Positions 56,690 to 64,000 of a DNA stretch of 64,000 nt are shown one piece after another. The notes below the pieces were generated by a model. That model was not told the DNA's origin. It was given only the letters and a program-made list of their open reading frames with translations, and ran no database searches. The DNA comes from Pseudomonas sessilinigenes (GTDB taxonomy: Bacteria; Pseudomonadota; Gammaproteobacteria; Pseudomonadales; Pseudomonadaceae). The stretch covers positions 1,984,001-2,048,000 of the forward strand of contig NZ_CP027706.1 in the NCBI RefSeq assembly GCF_003850565.1. The letters are read 5' to 3'. Numbering within the stretch: the stretch's first letter is position 1; each line of letters begins with the position of its first letter. A program made the position numbers and the translations under genes.

Positions 56690-57898
56690 TCAGCGTCGGG
56701 CCACGAGGGCCGGGGTTTCGCTCAGGGCATGCAGGCGGAAGCTGCGGGCGTAGGCGGCCGGCTGTGTGCCATCCCAGACCTTGCCATCGATCAGCTGGCT
56801 GCTGCGCATGTCTGGCCTGTTGGCCAGGCCAAGCTGTGCGGCGGCCTGGCGATACAGCTCCAGTTGCTGCACCCGGCGGGCCACGGCCAGGTAATCCGGG
56901 TCTTCGCGTAGCAGGCCCCAGCGGCGGAACTGGGTCATGAACCACATGCCGTCGGACAGGTAGGGCGGGTTCACCGCGCCCTGGTTGTAAAAGCTCAGGG
57001 CATGGGCGTCTTGCCAGCGATTGCCCAGTCCATCGGCATAGTCGCCCAGTAGCCGCGGCTCGATGCAGGCCAGCGAGGTATCGAGGTAGTCGCTGGCACT
57101 GAGCAGGCGCGCGGTGCTGCGACGGTTCTCCTGGCTTTGCTCGATGAAGCGGCTGGCCTCCAGAACGGCCATCACCAGGGCTCGGGCCGTGTTGGGGTAC
57201 TGCTCGACAAAGGCTCGGGTACAGCCCAGGACCTTCTCTGGGTGGTCAGGCCAGATGGCCTGGCTGGTGGCCAGGGTGAACCCCAGGTCCTGTTGCGCGG
57301 CGCTGGCACTCCAGGGCTCGCCAACGCAGAAACCGTCTATTCGCCCGGCCTGCAGGTGGGCGACCATTTGCGGCGGCGGCACCACCACGCTGTCCACGTC
57401 CAGCAAGGGATGGATGCCCTGGCTGGCGAGCCAGTAATACAACCATAGGGCGTGGGTGCCGGTGGGAAAGGTCTGGGCGAAGGTCAGGCGCGCCCGGCTT
57501 TGGTGCACATGCTGCTCCAGTGCCTCAGGGCTGGTCACCTTGAGCGCTTGCAGGTTCCGGGACAGGTTGATGCTCTGGCCGTTGTGATTCAGGCCCATGA
57601 GCACTGCCATGTCGCAAGGGCCGGTGCCGCCTATGCCCAGGTGCACTGAATAGATCAGTCCGTACAGGCTGTGGGCGGCGTCCAGTTCGCCGCTGACCAG
57701 TTTGTCCCGCAGGCCGGCCCAGGAGCCCTGGCGCTTGAGGTTTAGGGTCAGGCCGTAGGGCTGGGCGAAGCCCTGGGTGGCGGCAACCACCAGGGAGGCG
57801 CAGTCGGTCAGGGGCATGAAGCCCAGGTCCAGCTCGGGCTTTTCCGGGGCATCGCTGCCGTTGACCCAGGCCAATGGCGAGTGTGGGCGTTCGATCAT
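56690..57898 (-). CDS. nasS: nitrate sensor NasS (NrtA-like)
   Basis: This 402-residue protein belongs to the nitrate-binding NrtA family and lacks a signal peptide, so it acts in the cytoplasm. Segments such as FMPLTDCASLVVAATQGF and GRIDGFCVGEPW are typical. It binds nitrate or nitrite and then releases NasT. The ATG at 57898 starts MIERPHSPLAW; the upstream frame to 58066 is not conserved-looking. Confidence 0.92.
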   Translation of the reverse strand: MIERPHSPLAWVNGSDAPEKPELDLGFMPLTDCASLVVAATQGFAQPYGLTLNLKRQGSWAGLRDKLVSGELDAAHSLYGLIYSVHLGIGGTGPCDMAVLMGLNHNGQSINLSRNLQALKVTSPEALEQHVHQSRARLTFAQTFPTGTHALWLYYWLASQGIHPLLDVDSVVVPPPQMVAHLQAGRIDGFCVGEPWSASAAQQDLGFTLATSQAIWPDHPEKVLGCTRAFVEQYPNTARALVMAVLEASRFIEQSQENRRSTARLLSASDYLDTSLACIEPRLLGDYADGLGNRWQDAHALSFYNQGAVNPPYLSDGMWFMTQFRRWGLLREDPDYLAVARRVQQLELYRQAAAQLGLANRPDMRSSQLIDGKVWDGTQPAAYARSFRLHALSETPALVARR

Positions 57899-58125
57899 GG
57901 GGGCACCCTGTGTGAAAAGCCTCTTGGCCATTCGCCCGGACGGGGTGGGAGAGGGCGCTGGCACTGTCCTTGGGCCCGGGCAAGCGTTGCCCCGGGCGGG
58001 TTGGAGCAAGAGAGTGCAAGGCATATGCCATCGACAGGCGGATTTGCGTGGGTGCCTCGCGTGCAAGCCCCGGGCGCGGCTATAATCGGCGACCTATTTC
58101 GCCGCCAACCGAGTTCATCCCGCCC

Positions 58126-59145
58126 ATGTATACCCTGGCCCGCCAGCTGCTGTTCAAACTCTCCCCGGAAACCTCCCACGATCTGTCCCTGGACCTGATC
58201 GGCGCGGGCGGGCGTTTGGGCCTCAACGGCCTATTGTGCAAGGCCCCGGCGCAGTTGCCGGTCAAGGTCATGGGGCTGGAGTTCGCCAATCCCGTGGGGC
58301 TGGCGGCCGGCCTGGACAAGAATGGCGCGGCCATCGACGGCTTCTCCCAATTGGGCTTCGGCTTCGTCGAGATCGGCACGGTCACGCCCCGTCCACAGCC
58401 CGGCAATCCGAAGCCACGGATCTTCCGCCTGCCCGAGGCGCAAGCCATCATCAACCGCATGGGGTTCAACAACCTCGGGGTGGACAATCTGCTGGCGCGG
58501 GTGGCGGCTGCCAAGTACAAGGGCGTGCTGGGCATCAACATCGGCAAGAACTTCGACACCCCGGTCGAGCGGGCGGTGGACGACTACCTGATCTGCCTGG
58601 ACAAGGTCTATGCCCATGCCAGCTACGTCACCGTCAACGTCAGTTCGCCCAATACCCCTGGCCTGCGCAGCCTGCAGTTCGGCGAGTCGCTCAAGCAACT
58701 GCTGGCAGCCCTGAGCCGTCGCCAGCAGGAGCTGGCGGCAATCCATGGCAAGCGCGTGCCGTTGGCGATCAAGATCGCCCCGGACATGAGCGACGAAGAA
58801 ACCGTGGAAGTGGCCCGGGCCCTGCTGGAGACGGGCATGGACGCGGTGATCGCCACCAACACCACCCTGGGGCGCGAAGGTGTCGAGGGCCTGGAACATG
58901 GCGCCGAAACCGGCGGCTTGTCCGGTGCGCCAGTGCGGGAGAAGAGCACCCACACCGTCAAGGTCCTGGCTACGGAGCTCGCCGGTCGCCTGCCGATCAT
59001 TGCCGTGGGCGGTATTACCGAAGGCAAGCACGCCGCGGAGAAGATCGCCGCAGGGGCAAGCCTTGTGCAGTTGTACTCGGGCTTCATCTACAAGGGCCCG
59101 GCGCTGATCCGCGAGTCGGTGGATGCCATTGCGGCCATGGGCTGA
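58126..59145 (+). CDS. pyrD: dihydroorotate dehydrogenase (quinone)
   Basis: This 339-residue class 2 enzyme has the membrane-associating N-terminal helix, [25 protein letters not shown] with the catalytic Ser, and the FMN-phosphate end [12 protein letters not shown]. It oxidises dihydroorotate for pyrimidine synthesis at the inner membrane. A TATAAT -10 lies at 58081-58086, about 40 nt upstream of the ATG. It is divergent from nasS. Confidence 0.97.
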   Translation: MYTLARQLLFKLSPETSHDLSLDLIGAGGRLGLNGLLCKAPAQLPVKVMGLEFANPVGLAAGLDKNGAAIDGFSQLGFGFVEIGTVTPRPQPGNPKPRIFRLPEAQAIINRMGFNNLGVDNLLARVAAAKYKGVLGINIGKNFDTPVERAVDDYLICLDKVYAHASYVTVNVSSPNTPGLRSLQFGESLKQLLAALSRRQQELAAIHGKRVPLAIKIAPDMSDEETVEVARALLETGMDAVIATNTTLGREGVEGLEHGAETGGLSGAPVREKSTHTVKVLATELAGRLPIIAVGGITEGKHAAEKIAAGASLVQLYSGFIYKGPALIRESVDAIAAMG

Positions 59146-59168
59146 GGGTTGTTGCGGGTGAGGCGGCA

Positions 59169-59194
59169 ATAAAAAGGGCTCCTCGAAGGAGCCC
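59169..59194 (-). terminator. intrinsic terminator of rmf
   Basis: On the minus strand an 8-bp stem (59176-59183 with 59187-59194) with a 3-nt loop is followed by a T-run (the A-tract at 59171-59175). It serves the leftward rmf gene; pyrD transcripts meet the stem without a T-run. Confidence 0.8.
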
Positions 59195-59280
59195 CTGGGC
59201 CGAAGCCCGCCGCCCGGATGGGGCGTGCGTGGTTAAATCGTTGTGCATTCAAGTTTTTCAGGTGTCGGAATGTACCCTGA

Positions 59281-59496
59281 TCAGCCGACAGCGCGAAGTT
59301 CGTTGAGTCTGTGTATACCCGCAGTGCCTGTCATACCGTCCCAGTTGTCGCCGCGTCCTTCTCGCCAGCCATTGATCCAGGCTTGGCGTACCGACGGTAG
59401 AGTAAATGGGCAAAGCTCACGGGACTTGCCATTAACGCCATACTGATATCCGCGTAAAAACGCTCTTTCCAACGGATCACGCTTTAGTCTTCTCAT
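59281..59496 (-). CDS. rmf: ribosome modulation factor
   Basis: This is a 71-residue basic protein with RDPLERAFLRGYQYG and WINGWREGRGDN, typical of RMF. It dimerises 70S ribosomes into inactive 100S particles in stationary phase. It lies between pyrD and rlmL, an order I recall from Pseudomonas. Confidence 0.95.
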   Translation of the reverse strand: MRRLKRDPLERAFLRGYQYGVNGKSRELCPFTLPSVRQAWINGWREGRGDNWDGMTGTAGIHRLNELRAVG

Positions 59497-59700
59497 AGGG
59501 TGTTTCCCTCACTTGTTGACTGTATATGTCCCGTCGACCTTCATAGAGGTCGGGCAGATCGGTTCTGCCGTTGGTGCTCGCTGCCGGCGTCACGAGCCTT
59601 GATGTTGACGCCGTTGCGGCGCCAACCTGTGTTGAGTTCTAACCAATAGGTCACAGCAAGTGAATGATCGTTTTGTCATAAGGACGTAACGATAATGCTA

Positions 59701-59727
59701 TCCAGGCCATAAGCCTGGACGGTTTTT
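59701..59727 (+). terminator. intrinsic terminator with no annotated gene upstream
   Basis: TCCAGGC and GCCTGGA form a 7-bp stem with a 5-nt loop, followed by CGGTTTTTGT on the plus strand. No plus-strand protein gene precedes it within the gap starting at 59497. A TTGACT at 59516 could be part of a promoter, so an RNA of about 170 nt is possible. Confidence 0.5.
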
Positions 59728-59846
59728 GTATCGTGTTTGTCAAGCAAAGCCCGCTGTGGCTAGCCTCGGACTAGATGATGAGGTTAATGCTTTAGTAAGA
59801 ATGTCGAACGGTTGCACTCAACTACTATTCGACGAAGGGTAGACTT

Positions 59847-59978
59847 ATGTCATTTTATTGCCCTGACTTTTTATCTGCCCCGGCCTCTAAGTTTTTTTGT
59901 CCTGCAAAAAATCATGCTAGCCGGGGTGGGGCGGCACAGTCTCGTGCCATGCGAGCGCTCTTGAAGAAAAGCGCTTGA
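59847..59978 (+). CDS. possible 43-residue small protein
   Basis: This is a short frame starting MSFYCPDFLSAPASKFF and ending RALLKKSA. AAGGGTAG precedes the ATG by about 6 nt, a good ribosome binding site. It has two cysteines in its first half and a basic C terminus. I do not recognise it. It is the only coding candidate between rmf and rlmL. Confidence 0.4.
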   Translation: MSFYCPDFLSAPASKFFCPAKNHASRGGAAQSRAMRALLKKSA

Positions 59979-60040
59979 TTAAAAACCGAGCGGGCGATGC
60001 GTTGTCCGTTCACTTATTTGCCTAAGGCCCTGGTATTTCC

Positions 60041-62299
60041 ATGTCGGATCGTTACGAACTCTTCCTCACCTGTCCCAAAGGCCTTGAAGGCCTGCTGATC
60101 GAGGAAGCCACCGGGCTTGGCCTTGAACAAGCGCGCGAACACACCTCCGCCGTGCGCGGCATGGGCGACATGGAGACAGCTTATCGCCTGTGCTTGTGGT
60201 CGCGCCTGGCCAACCGGGTCTTGCTGGTCCTCAAGCGCTTCCCGATGAAAAACGCCGATGACCTCTACCAGGGCGTGCTGGATGTCGACTGGCAGGACCA
60301 CATGCTGGCCGACGGTACCCTTGCCGTGGAGTTCAGCGGCCACGGCTCGGGTATCGACAACACCCATTTCGGCGCCCTGAAGGTCAAGGATGCCATCGTC
60401 GACAAATTGCGCACGCCCACCGGTGAGCGTCCTTCGGTGGATAAGCTCAATCCGGACTTGCGTATCCACCTGCGCCTGGATCGTGGCGAAGCCATTCTCT
60501 CCCTGGACCTGTCCGGCCACAGCCTGCACCAGCGTGGCTACCGCCTGCAGCAAGGCGCCGCACCGCTCAAGGAAAACCTGGCCGCCGCGATCCTGATCCG
60601 TTCCGGTTGGCCGCGCATTGCCGCCGAGGGCGGGGCCCTGGCCGACCCGATGTGTGGCGTCGGTACCTTCCTGGTGGAGGCCGCGATGATCGCCGCCGAC
60701 ATCGCTCCCAACCTCAAGCGCGAGCAATGGGGATTCAGCGCCTGGCAGGGGCATGTGCCCGCGCTGTGGCGCAAGCTGCATGACGAAGCCCTGGCCCGGG
60801 CACAGGCCGGACTGTCACGGCCGCCGCTGTGGATCCGTGGCTATGAGGCCGACCCACGCCTGATCCAGCCGGGCCGCAACAACGTCGAGCGTGCCGGCCT
60901 GAGCGACTGGATCAAGATCTACCAGGGCGAAGTGGCGACTTTCGAGCCGCGTCCGGACCAGAACCAGAAAGGCCTGGTGATCTGCAACCCCCCCTATGGC
61001 GAGCGCCTGGGTGACGAGGCCAGCCTGTTGTACCTCTACCAGAACCTGGGCGAGCGCCTGCGCCAGGCTTGCCTGAACTGGGAGGCTGCGGTGTTCACCG
61101 GCGCCCCGGACCTGGGCAAGCGCATGGGCATCCGCAGCCACAAGCAGTACTCGTTCTGGAACGGCGCCTTGCCTTGCAAGCTGTTGCTGATCAAGGTGCT
61201 GCCCGACCAGTTCGTCACGGGCGAGCGTCGCAGCCCCGAGCAGCGCCAGTTGGAGCGCGAACAGGCCCAGGCCGTGGCGGATGAGCCGCCAGTGCGCCAG
61301 TACAACAAGAACGGCAACCCGATCAAACCGGCTCCGGCTCCGGTAGTCGAGCAGGCCCGCCTGAGCGAAGGCGGGCAGATGTTCGCCAACCGCCTGCAGA
61401 AGAACCTCAAGCAGTTGGGCAAGTGGGCCAAGCGTGAGGGTATCGAATGCTATCGGGTCTACGACGCCGACATGCCCGAGTATTCCCTGGCCATCGACCT
61501 GTATCAGGACTGGGTGCACGTGCAGGAGTACGCCGCGCCCAAGTCGGTGGACCCGGAGAAGGCCCAGGCTCGCCTGTTCGATGCCCTGGCAGCGATTCCC
61601 CAGGCACTCAACGTCGACAAGAGCCGTGTGCTGATCAAGCGCCGCGAGCGCCAGAGCGGCACTCGCCAGTACGAGCGCCAGGGTGCCCAGGGGCAGTTCA
61701 CCGAGGTCCGCGAAGGCGGGGTCAAGCTGCTGGTGAACCTTACCGACTACCTGGATACCGGGCTGTTCCTCGACCACCGGCCGATGCGCATGCGCATCCA
61801 GAAGGAGGCGGCCGGCAAGCGCTTCCTCAACCTGTTCTGCTACACCGCCACGGCCAGCGTGCACGCCGCCAAGGGCGGAGCGCGCAGCACCACCAGCGTC
61901 GACCTGTCGAAGACCTACCTGGACTGGGCGCGGCGCAACCTGTCGCTCAATGGTTTTTCCGACAAGAACCGCCTGGAGCAGGGCGATGTGATGGCCTGGC
62001 TGGACACCTGCCGCGATGAGTTCGATCTGATCTTCATCGACCCGCCGACCTTCTCCAACTCCAAGCGCATGGAAGGGGTGTTCGACGTACAGCGCGACCA
62101 GGTGCAGTTGCTCGACTTGGCCATGGCTCGCCTGGCACCTGGCGGCGTGCTGTATTTCTCCAACAACTTCCGCAAGTTCCAGCTGGATGAAAACCTGGCT
62201 GCGCGCTACCAGGTGGAGGAGATCACGGCGAGCACCATCGACCCGGATTTTGCCCGTAACGGCAAGATCCACCGTGCCTGGAAGATCACCACTCGCTGA
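60041..62299 (+). CDS. rlmL: bifunctional 23S rRNA methyltransferase RlmKL
   Basis: This 752-residue protein has an N-terminal THUMP domain (residues about 45-155), an m2G2445 methyltransferase domain with VICNPPYGERLG, and a C-terminal m7G2069 domain with FLNLFCYTATASVHAAKGGA and IFIDPPTFSNSKRM. It modifies 23S rRNA during 50S assembly. Full length, with both catalytic motifs intact. Confidence 0.97.
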   Translation: MSDRYELFLTCPKGLEGLLIEEATGLGLEQAREHTSAVRGMGDMETAYRLCLWSRLANRVLLVLKRFPMKNADDLYQGVLDVDWQDHMLADGTLAVEFSGHGSGIDNTHFGALKVKDAIVDKLRTPTGERPSVDKLNPDLRIHLRLDRGEAILSLDLSGHSLHQRGYRLQQGAAPLKENLAAAILIRSGWPRIAAEGGALADPMCGVGTFLVEAAMIAADIAPNLKREQWGFSAWQGHVPALWRKLHDEALARAQAGLSRPPLWIRGYEADPRLIQPGRNNVERAGLSDWIKIYQGEVATFEPRPDQNQKGLVICNPPYGERLGDEASLLYLYQNLGERLRQACLNWEAAVFTGAPDLGKRMGIRSHKQYSFWNGALPCKLLLIKVLPDQFVTGERRSPEQRQLEREQAQAVADEPPVRQYNKNGNPIKPAPAPVVEQARLSEGGQMFANRLQKNLKQLGKWAKREGIECYRVYDADMPEYSLAIDLYQDWVHVQEYAAPKSVDPEKAQARLFDALAAIPQALNVDKSRVLIKRRERQSGTRQYERQGAQGQFTEVREGGVKLLVNLTDYLDTGLFLDHRPMRMRIQKEAAGKRFLNLFCYTATASVHAAKGGARSTTSVDLSKTYLDWARRNLSLNGFSDKNRLEQGDVMAWLDTCRDEFDLIFIDPPTFSNSKRMEGVFDVQRDQVQLLDLAMARLAPGGVLYFSNNFRKFQLDENLAARYQVEEITASTIDPDFARNGKIHRAWKITTR

Positions 62300-62435
62300 T
62301 GACAGGATAAGTCCCCCAGGGCCTGAATTTTCAGGCCTTGGAGTGGCTTGATACTGGTCAAATTAATGGCTAATGGCTATAACTCACAACACGTTCGAAT
62401 GACACCCAAACTCGCTGGCGTGATGAGTTCTACTT

Positions 62436-64000
62436 ATGCCGTTGCATGTGGTACGCCCGAAGATCCTGGGTTTCATCAGTGAAGAAGTATCCGCCTGGCT
62501 GGTGGCCCTTTTGGTGCTGCTGGCCGGTTGCATCCTGACCGGGCTGCTGGCCTGGTCCACCTACAACCTGAACAAGCAACAGCTGCGCCAGCGCTTCCAG
62601 TTGCTGGCCAGCGAGCGCTATAGCCGTATCGAAGAACGCTTTCAGGACCAGGAGCAGCGCCTGGACGGCTTGCGGCGGTTCTTCGTCAATTCCGATCAGG
62701 TCACGCGCCAGGATTTCGATGGTTACGCCAAGCCACTGTTGCGTCGTACCCAGGCCTACGCCTGGGCGCCGCTGGTCAGTCGGGCCCAGCGCCCGGCGTT
62801 CGAGCAGGCGGTACGGGAGCAGGGCGTGGCGGGGTTCAGCATTCTGCAATTGAATGCTGCCGGCGAGATGGAACCCGCTGGCGACCAGGATGACTATGCA
62901 CCGGTGCTCTACAGCCAGACCCAGAGTCCAATGGGCTCGCCGCTGGGCTACGACCTGCTGGCCCAGCCCCTGCGTCGGGCGACGCTGGAGCGTGCGCGGG
63001 AACGGGACGGCATGGCCGTCTCGCCGCCGGTGCACCTGGTGGCGGTCGATCCGGCCTATGCCAGGGGTGTGGTGCTGGCAGCGCCAGTCAGGCGCGCGGC
63101 GAACAATGCAGGCACGTCGTCGCGCCCCGATGGTTTTGTGCTGGCGGTGATCAGCCTGCGGCAACTGGTGGCCGACGGCCTGCCGGTGCCGGCCAGTGAC
63201 AACCTCTCGGTGCGTATCCTCGACCTGTCCATTGAGGGCCGGCACGAGGTGCTCTATGAGTCGAATAACCCGCCGATCGACAGCTACCTGACCGCTAGCC
63301 GGCTGCTGCGCCTGGCCGACCGTGACTACCAGGTGGATATCCGTCCCGGCGCGGCGTTCCTGCATGCCAATCATTTTTCCCTGGGCAGCCTGGTGATTCT
63401 AGGTGGCCTGCTCAGCGTGCTGCTCAGCGCCTTGCTCTATGTGCTGGTGAGCCAGCGGCAACGGGCCCTGACCCTGGTCGAACACCGCACGGCACAACTG
63501 CGCAGCCGCGAGCAGGAGTTGCGTGGCACCCATAGCCAGCTGCGCAGCGTGCTCAATGCCGCCACCCAAGTGGCGATCATCGCGACCGACCTGCGTGGAG
63601 TGATCACCACGTTCAACGCGGGCGCCGAGCACATGCTCGGCTACAGCAGCGCCGAAGTAGTGGGCCACCTGACCCTGGAAAGCCTGCACCTGCCCCAGGA
63701 GCTGGAGAGCTGGGCGCAAAGCCTGAGCCAGCGCTATGGCAAGCCCATCCCGGTGTCCCAGGCGATGCTGGTAGAGGAAGGCATGATGGCCGGGCACGAG
63801 GCCAGGGAGTGGACCCTGGTGCGCCGCGATGGCAGTCACTTGTCGGTGAACATGCTGGCCACCCCGGTGCTCGATGATCAGGGGTTGTGGATCGGCCACC
63901 TGGCGATTTGCATCGATATCACCGAGCGCAAGCGCGTGCACGAGGCCCTGGCGGCCCGGGATCGCCTGCTCAAGAGACTCAGCGCCCATGTTCCTGGCGG
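62436..64000 (+). CDS. CHASE-PAS membrane signalling protein, cut by the window end
   Basis: This is an open frame of at least 521 codons running off the window. It has a membrane helix at about 20-42 (WLVALLVLLAGCILTGLL), a periplasmic CHASE sensor domain (AYAWAPLVSRAQRPAFEQA), a second helix near residue 320 (SLVILGGLLSVLLSALLY), and a PAS domain (VLNAATQVAIIATDLRG to ICIDITERKR). The output domain lies outside. A diguanylate cyclase or phosphodiesterase is my first guess, a histidine kinase the second. Confidence 0.85.
   Translation, partial: MPLHVVRPKILGFISEEVSAWLVALLVLLAGCILTGLLAWSTYNLNKQQLRQRFQLLASERYSRIEERFQDQEQRLDGLRRFFVNSDQVTRQDFDGYAKPLLRRTQAYAWAPLVSRAQRPAFEQAVREQGVAGFSILQLNAAGEMEPAGDQDDYAPVLYSQTQSPMGSPLGYDLLAQPLRRATLERARERDGMAVSPPVHLVAVDPAYARGVVLAAPVRRAANNAGTSSRPDGFVLAVISLRQLVADGLPVPASDNLSVRILDLSIEGRHEVLYESNNPPIDSYLTASRLLRLADRDYQVDIRPGAAFLHANHFSLGSLVILGGLLSVLLSALLYVLVSQRQRALTLVEHRTAQLRSREQELRGTHSQLRSVLNAATQVAIIATDLRGVITTFNAGAEHMLGYSSAEVVGHLTLESLHLPQELESWAQSLSQRYGKPIPVSQAMLVEEGMMAGHEAREWTLVRRDGSHLSVNMLATPVLDDQGLWIGHLAICIDITERKRVHEALAARDRLLKRLSAHVPG

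Overview
The window is Pseudomonas chromosome, most likely from the fluorescens group. The best evidence is the gene order cmaX-crfX-cmpX-sigX-oprF followed by cobA and the nas/nir genes, the divergent ppsR/ppsA pair, ppsA and sigX with TTG starts, and a prp operon of the AcnD/PrpF type. The species name is inference.

Positions 1-17363 are an accessory biosynthetic island that I cannot match to a named pathway. It begins with a LuxR-type acyl-homoserine-lactone receptor and two near-identical lux-box palindromes. A mostly same-strand gene train follows: two radical SAM enzymes (one with a B12-binding fold), a JmjC/cupin oxygenase, a cytochrome P450, a small unknown protein, a tandem SnoaL-like protein, a GST, a GshB/RimK-like ATP-grasp ligase, a class I glutamine-amidotransferase-like hydrolase, a PaaK-like adenylating enzyme, a cysteine-desulfurase-like PLP enzyme, a glutamate-cysteine-ligase-like enzyme, and a second leucyl-tRNA synthetase of Bacteroidetes-like architecture. 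There are no NRPS or PKS modules. My reading is a quorum-controlled small molecule, probably a leucine-like or LeuRS-directed antimetabolite, with the extra LeuRS as self-resistance. The ligase pair, GST, gamma-glutamyl-hydrolase-like protein and PLP enzyme together resemble glutathione-dependent sulfur insertion, as in glucosinolate and gliotoxin biosynthesis. Several genes at the left have visibly lower G+C than the core genome to the right.

17377-28454 is ordinary chromosome: an SDR with a divergent LysR regulator, a racemase-like gene with an NCS1 permease (hydantoin/allantoin-like), cysH, a MITE-like element with inverted ends, thrH, pabB, and the conserved trio of ATP-grasp ligase, membrane inactive transglutaminase and retropepsin-like periplasmic protease. 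28636-37068 is the propionate (2-methylcitrate) operon prpR-prpB-prpC-acnD-prpF-prpD, with a good sigma-70 promoter and two TGTCGACA operators. 37167-46338 holds ppsR/ppsA, a hydrolase, rraA and the envelope-stress block cmaX-crfX-cmpX-sigX-oprF.

46365-57898, on the minus strand, is nitrate/nitrite assimilation: nasS-nasT, a nitrate transporter, a PP2C-kinase fusion, nirB, nirD, the nitrate reductase and cobA (siroheme). The transporter and nirB are each preceded by a sigma-54 promoter and a leader with hexaloop hairpin(s) and a terminator, the arrangement expected for NasT antitermination. The window ends with pyrD, rmf, a gene-poor stretch with a possible small RNA and a 43-residue ORF, rlmL, and a CHASE-PAS signalling protein cut by the window edge.
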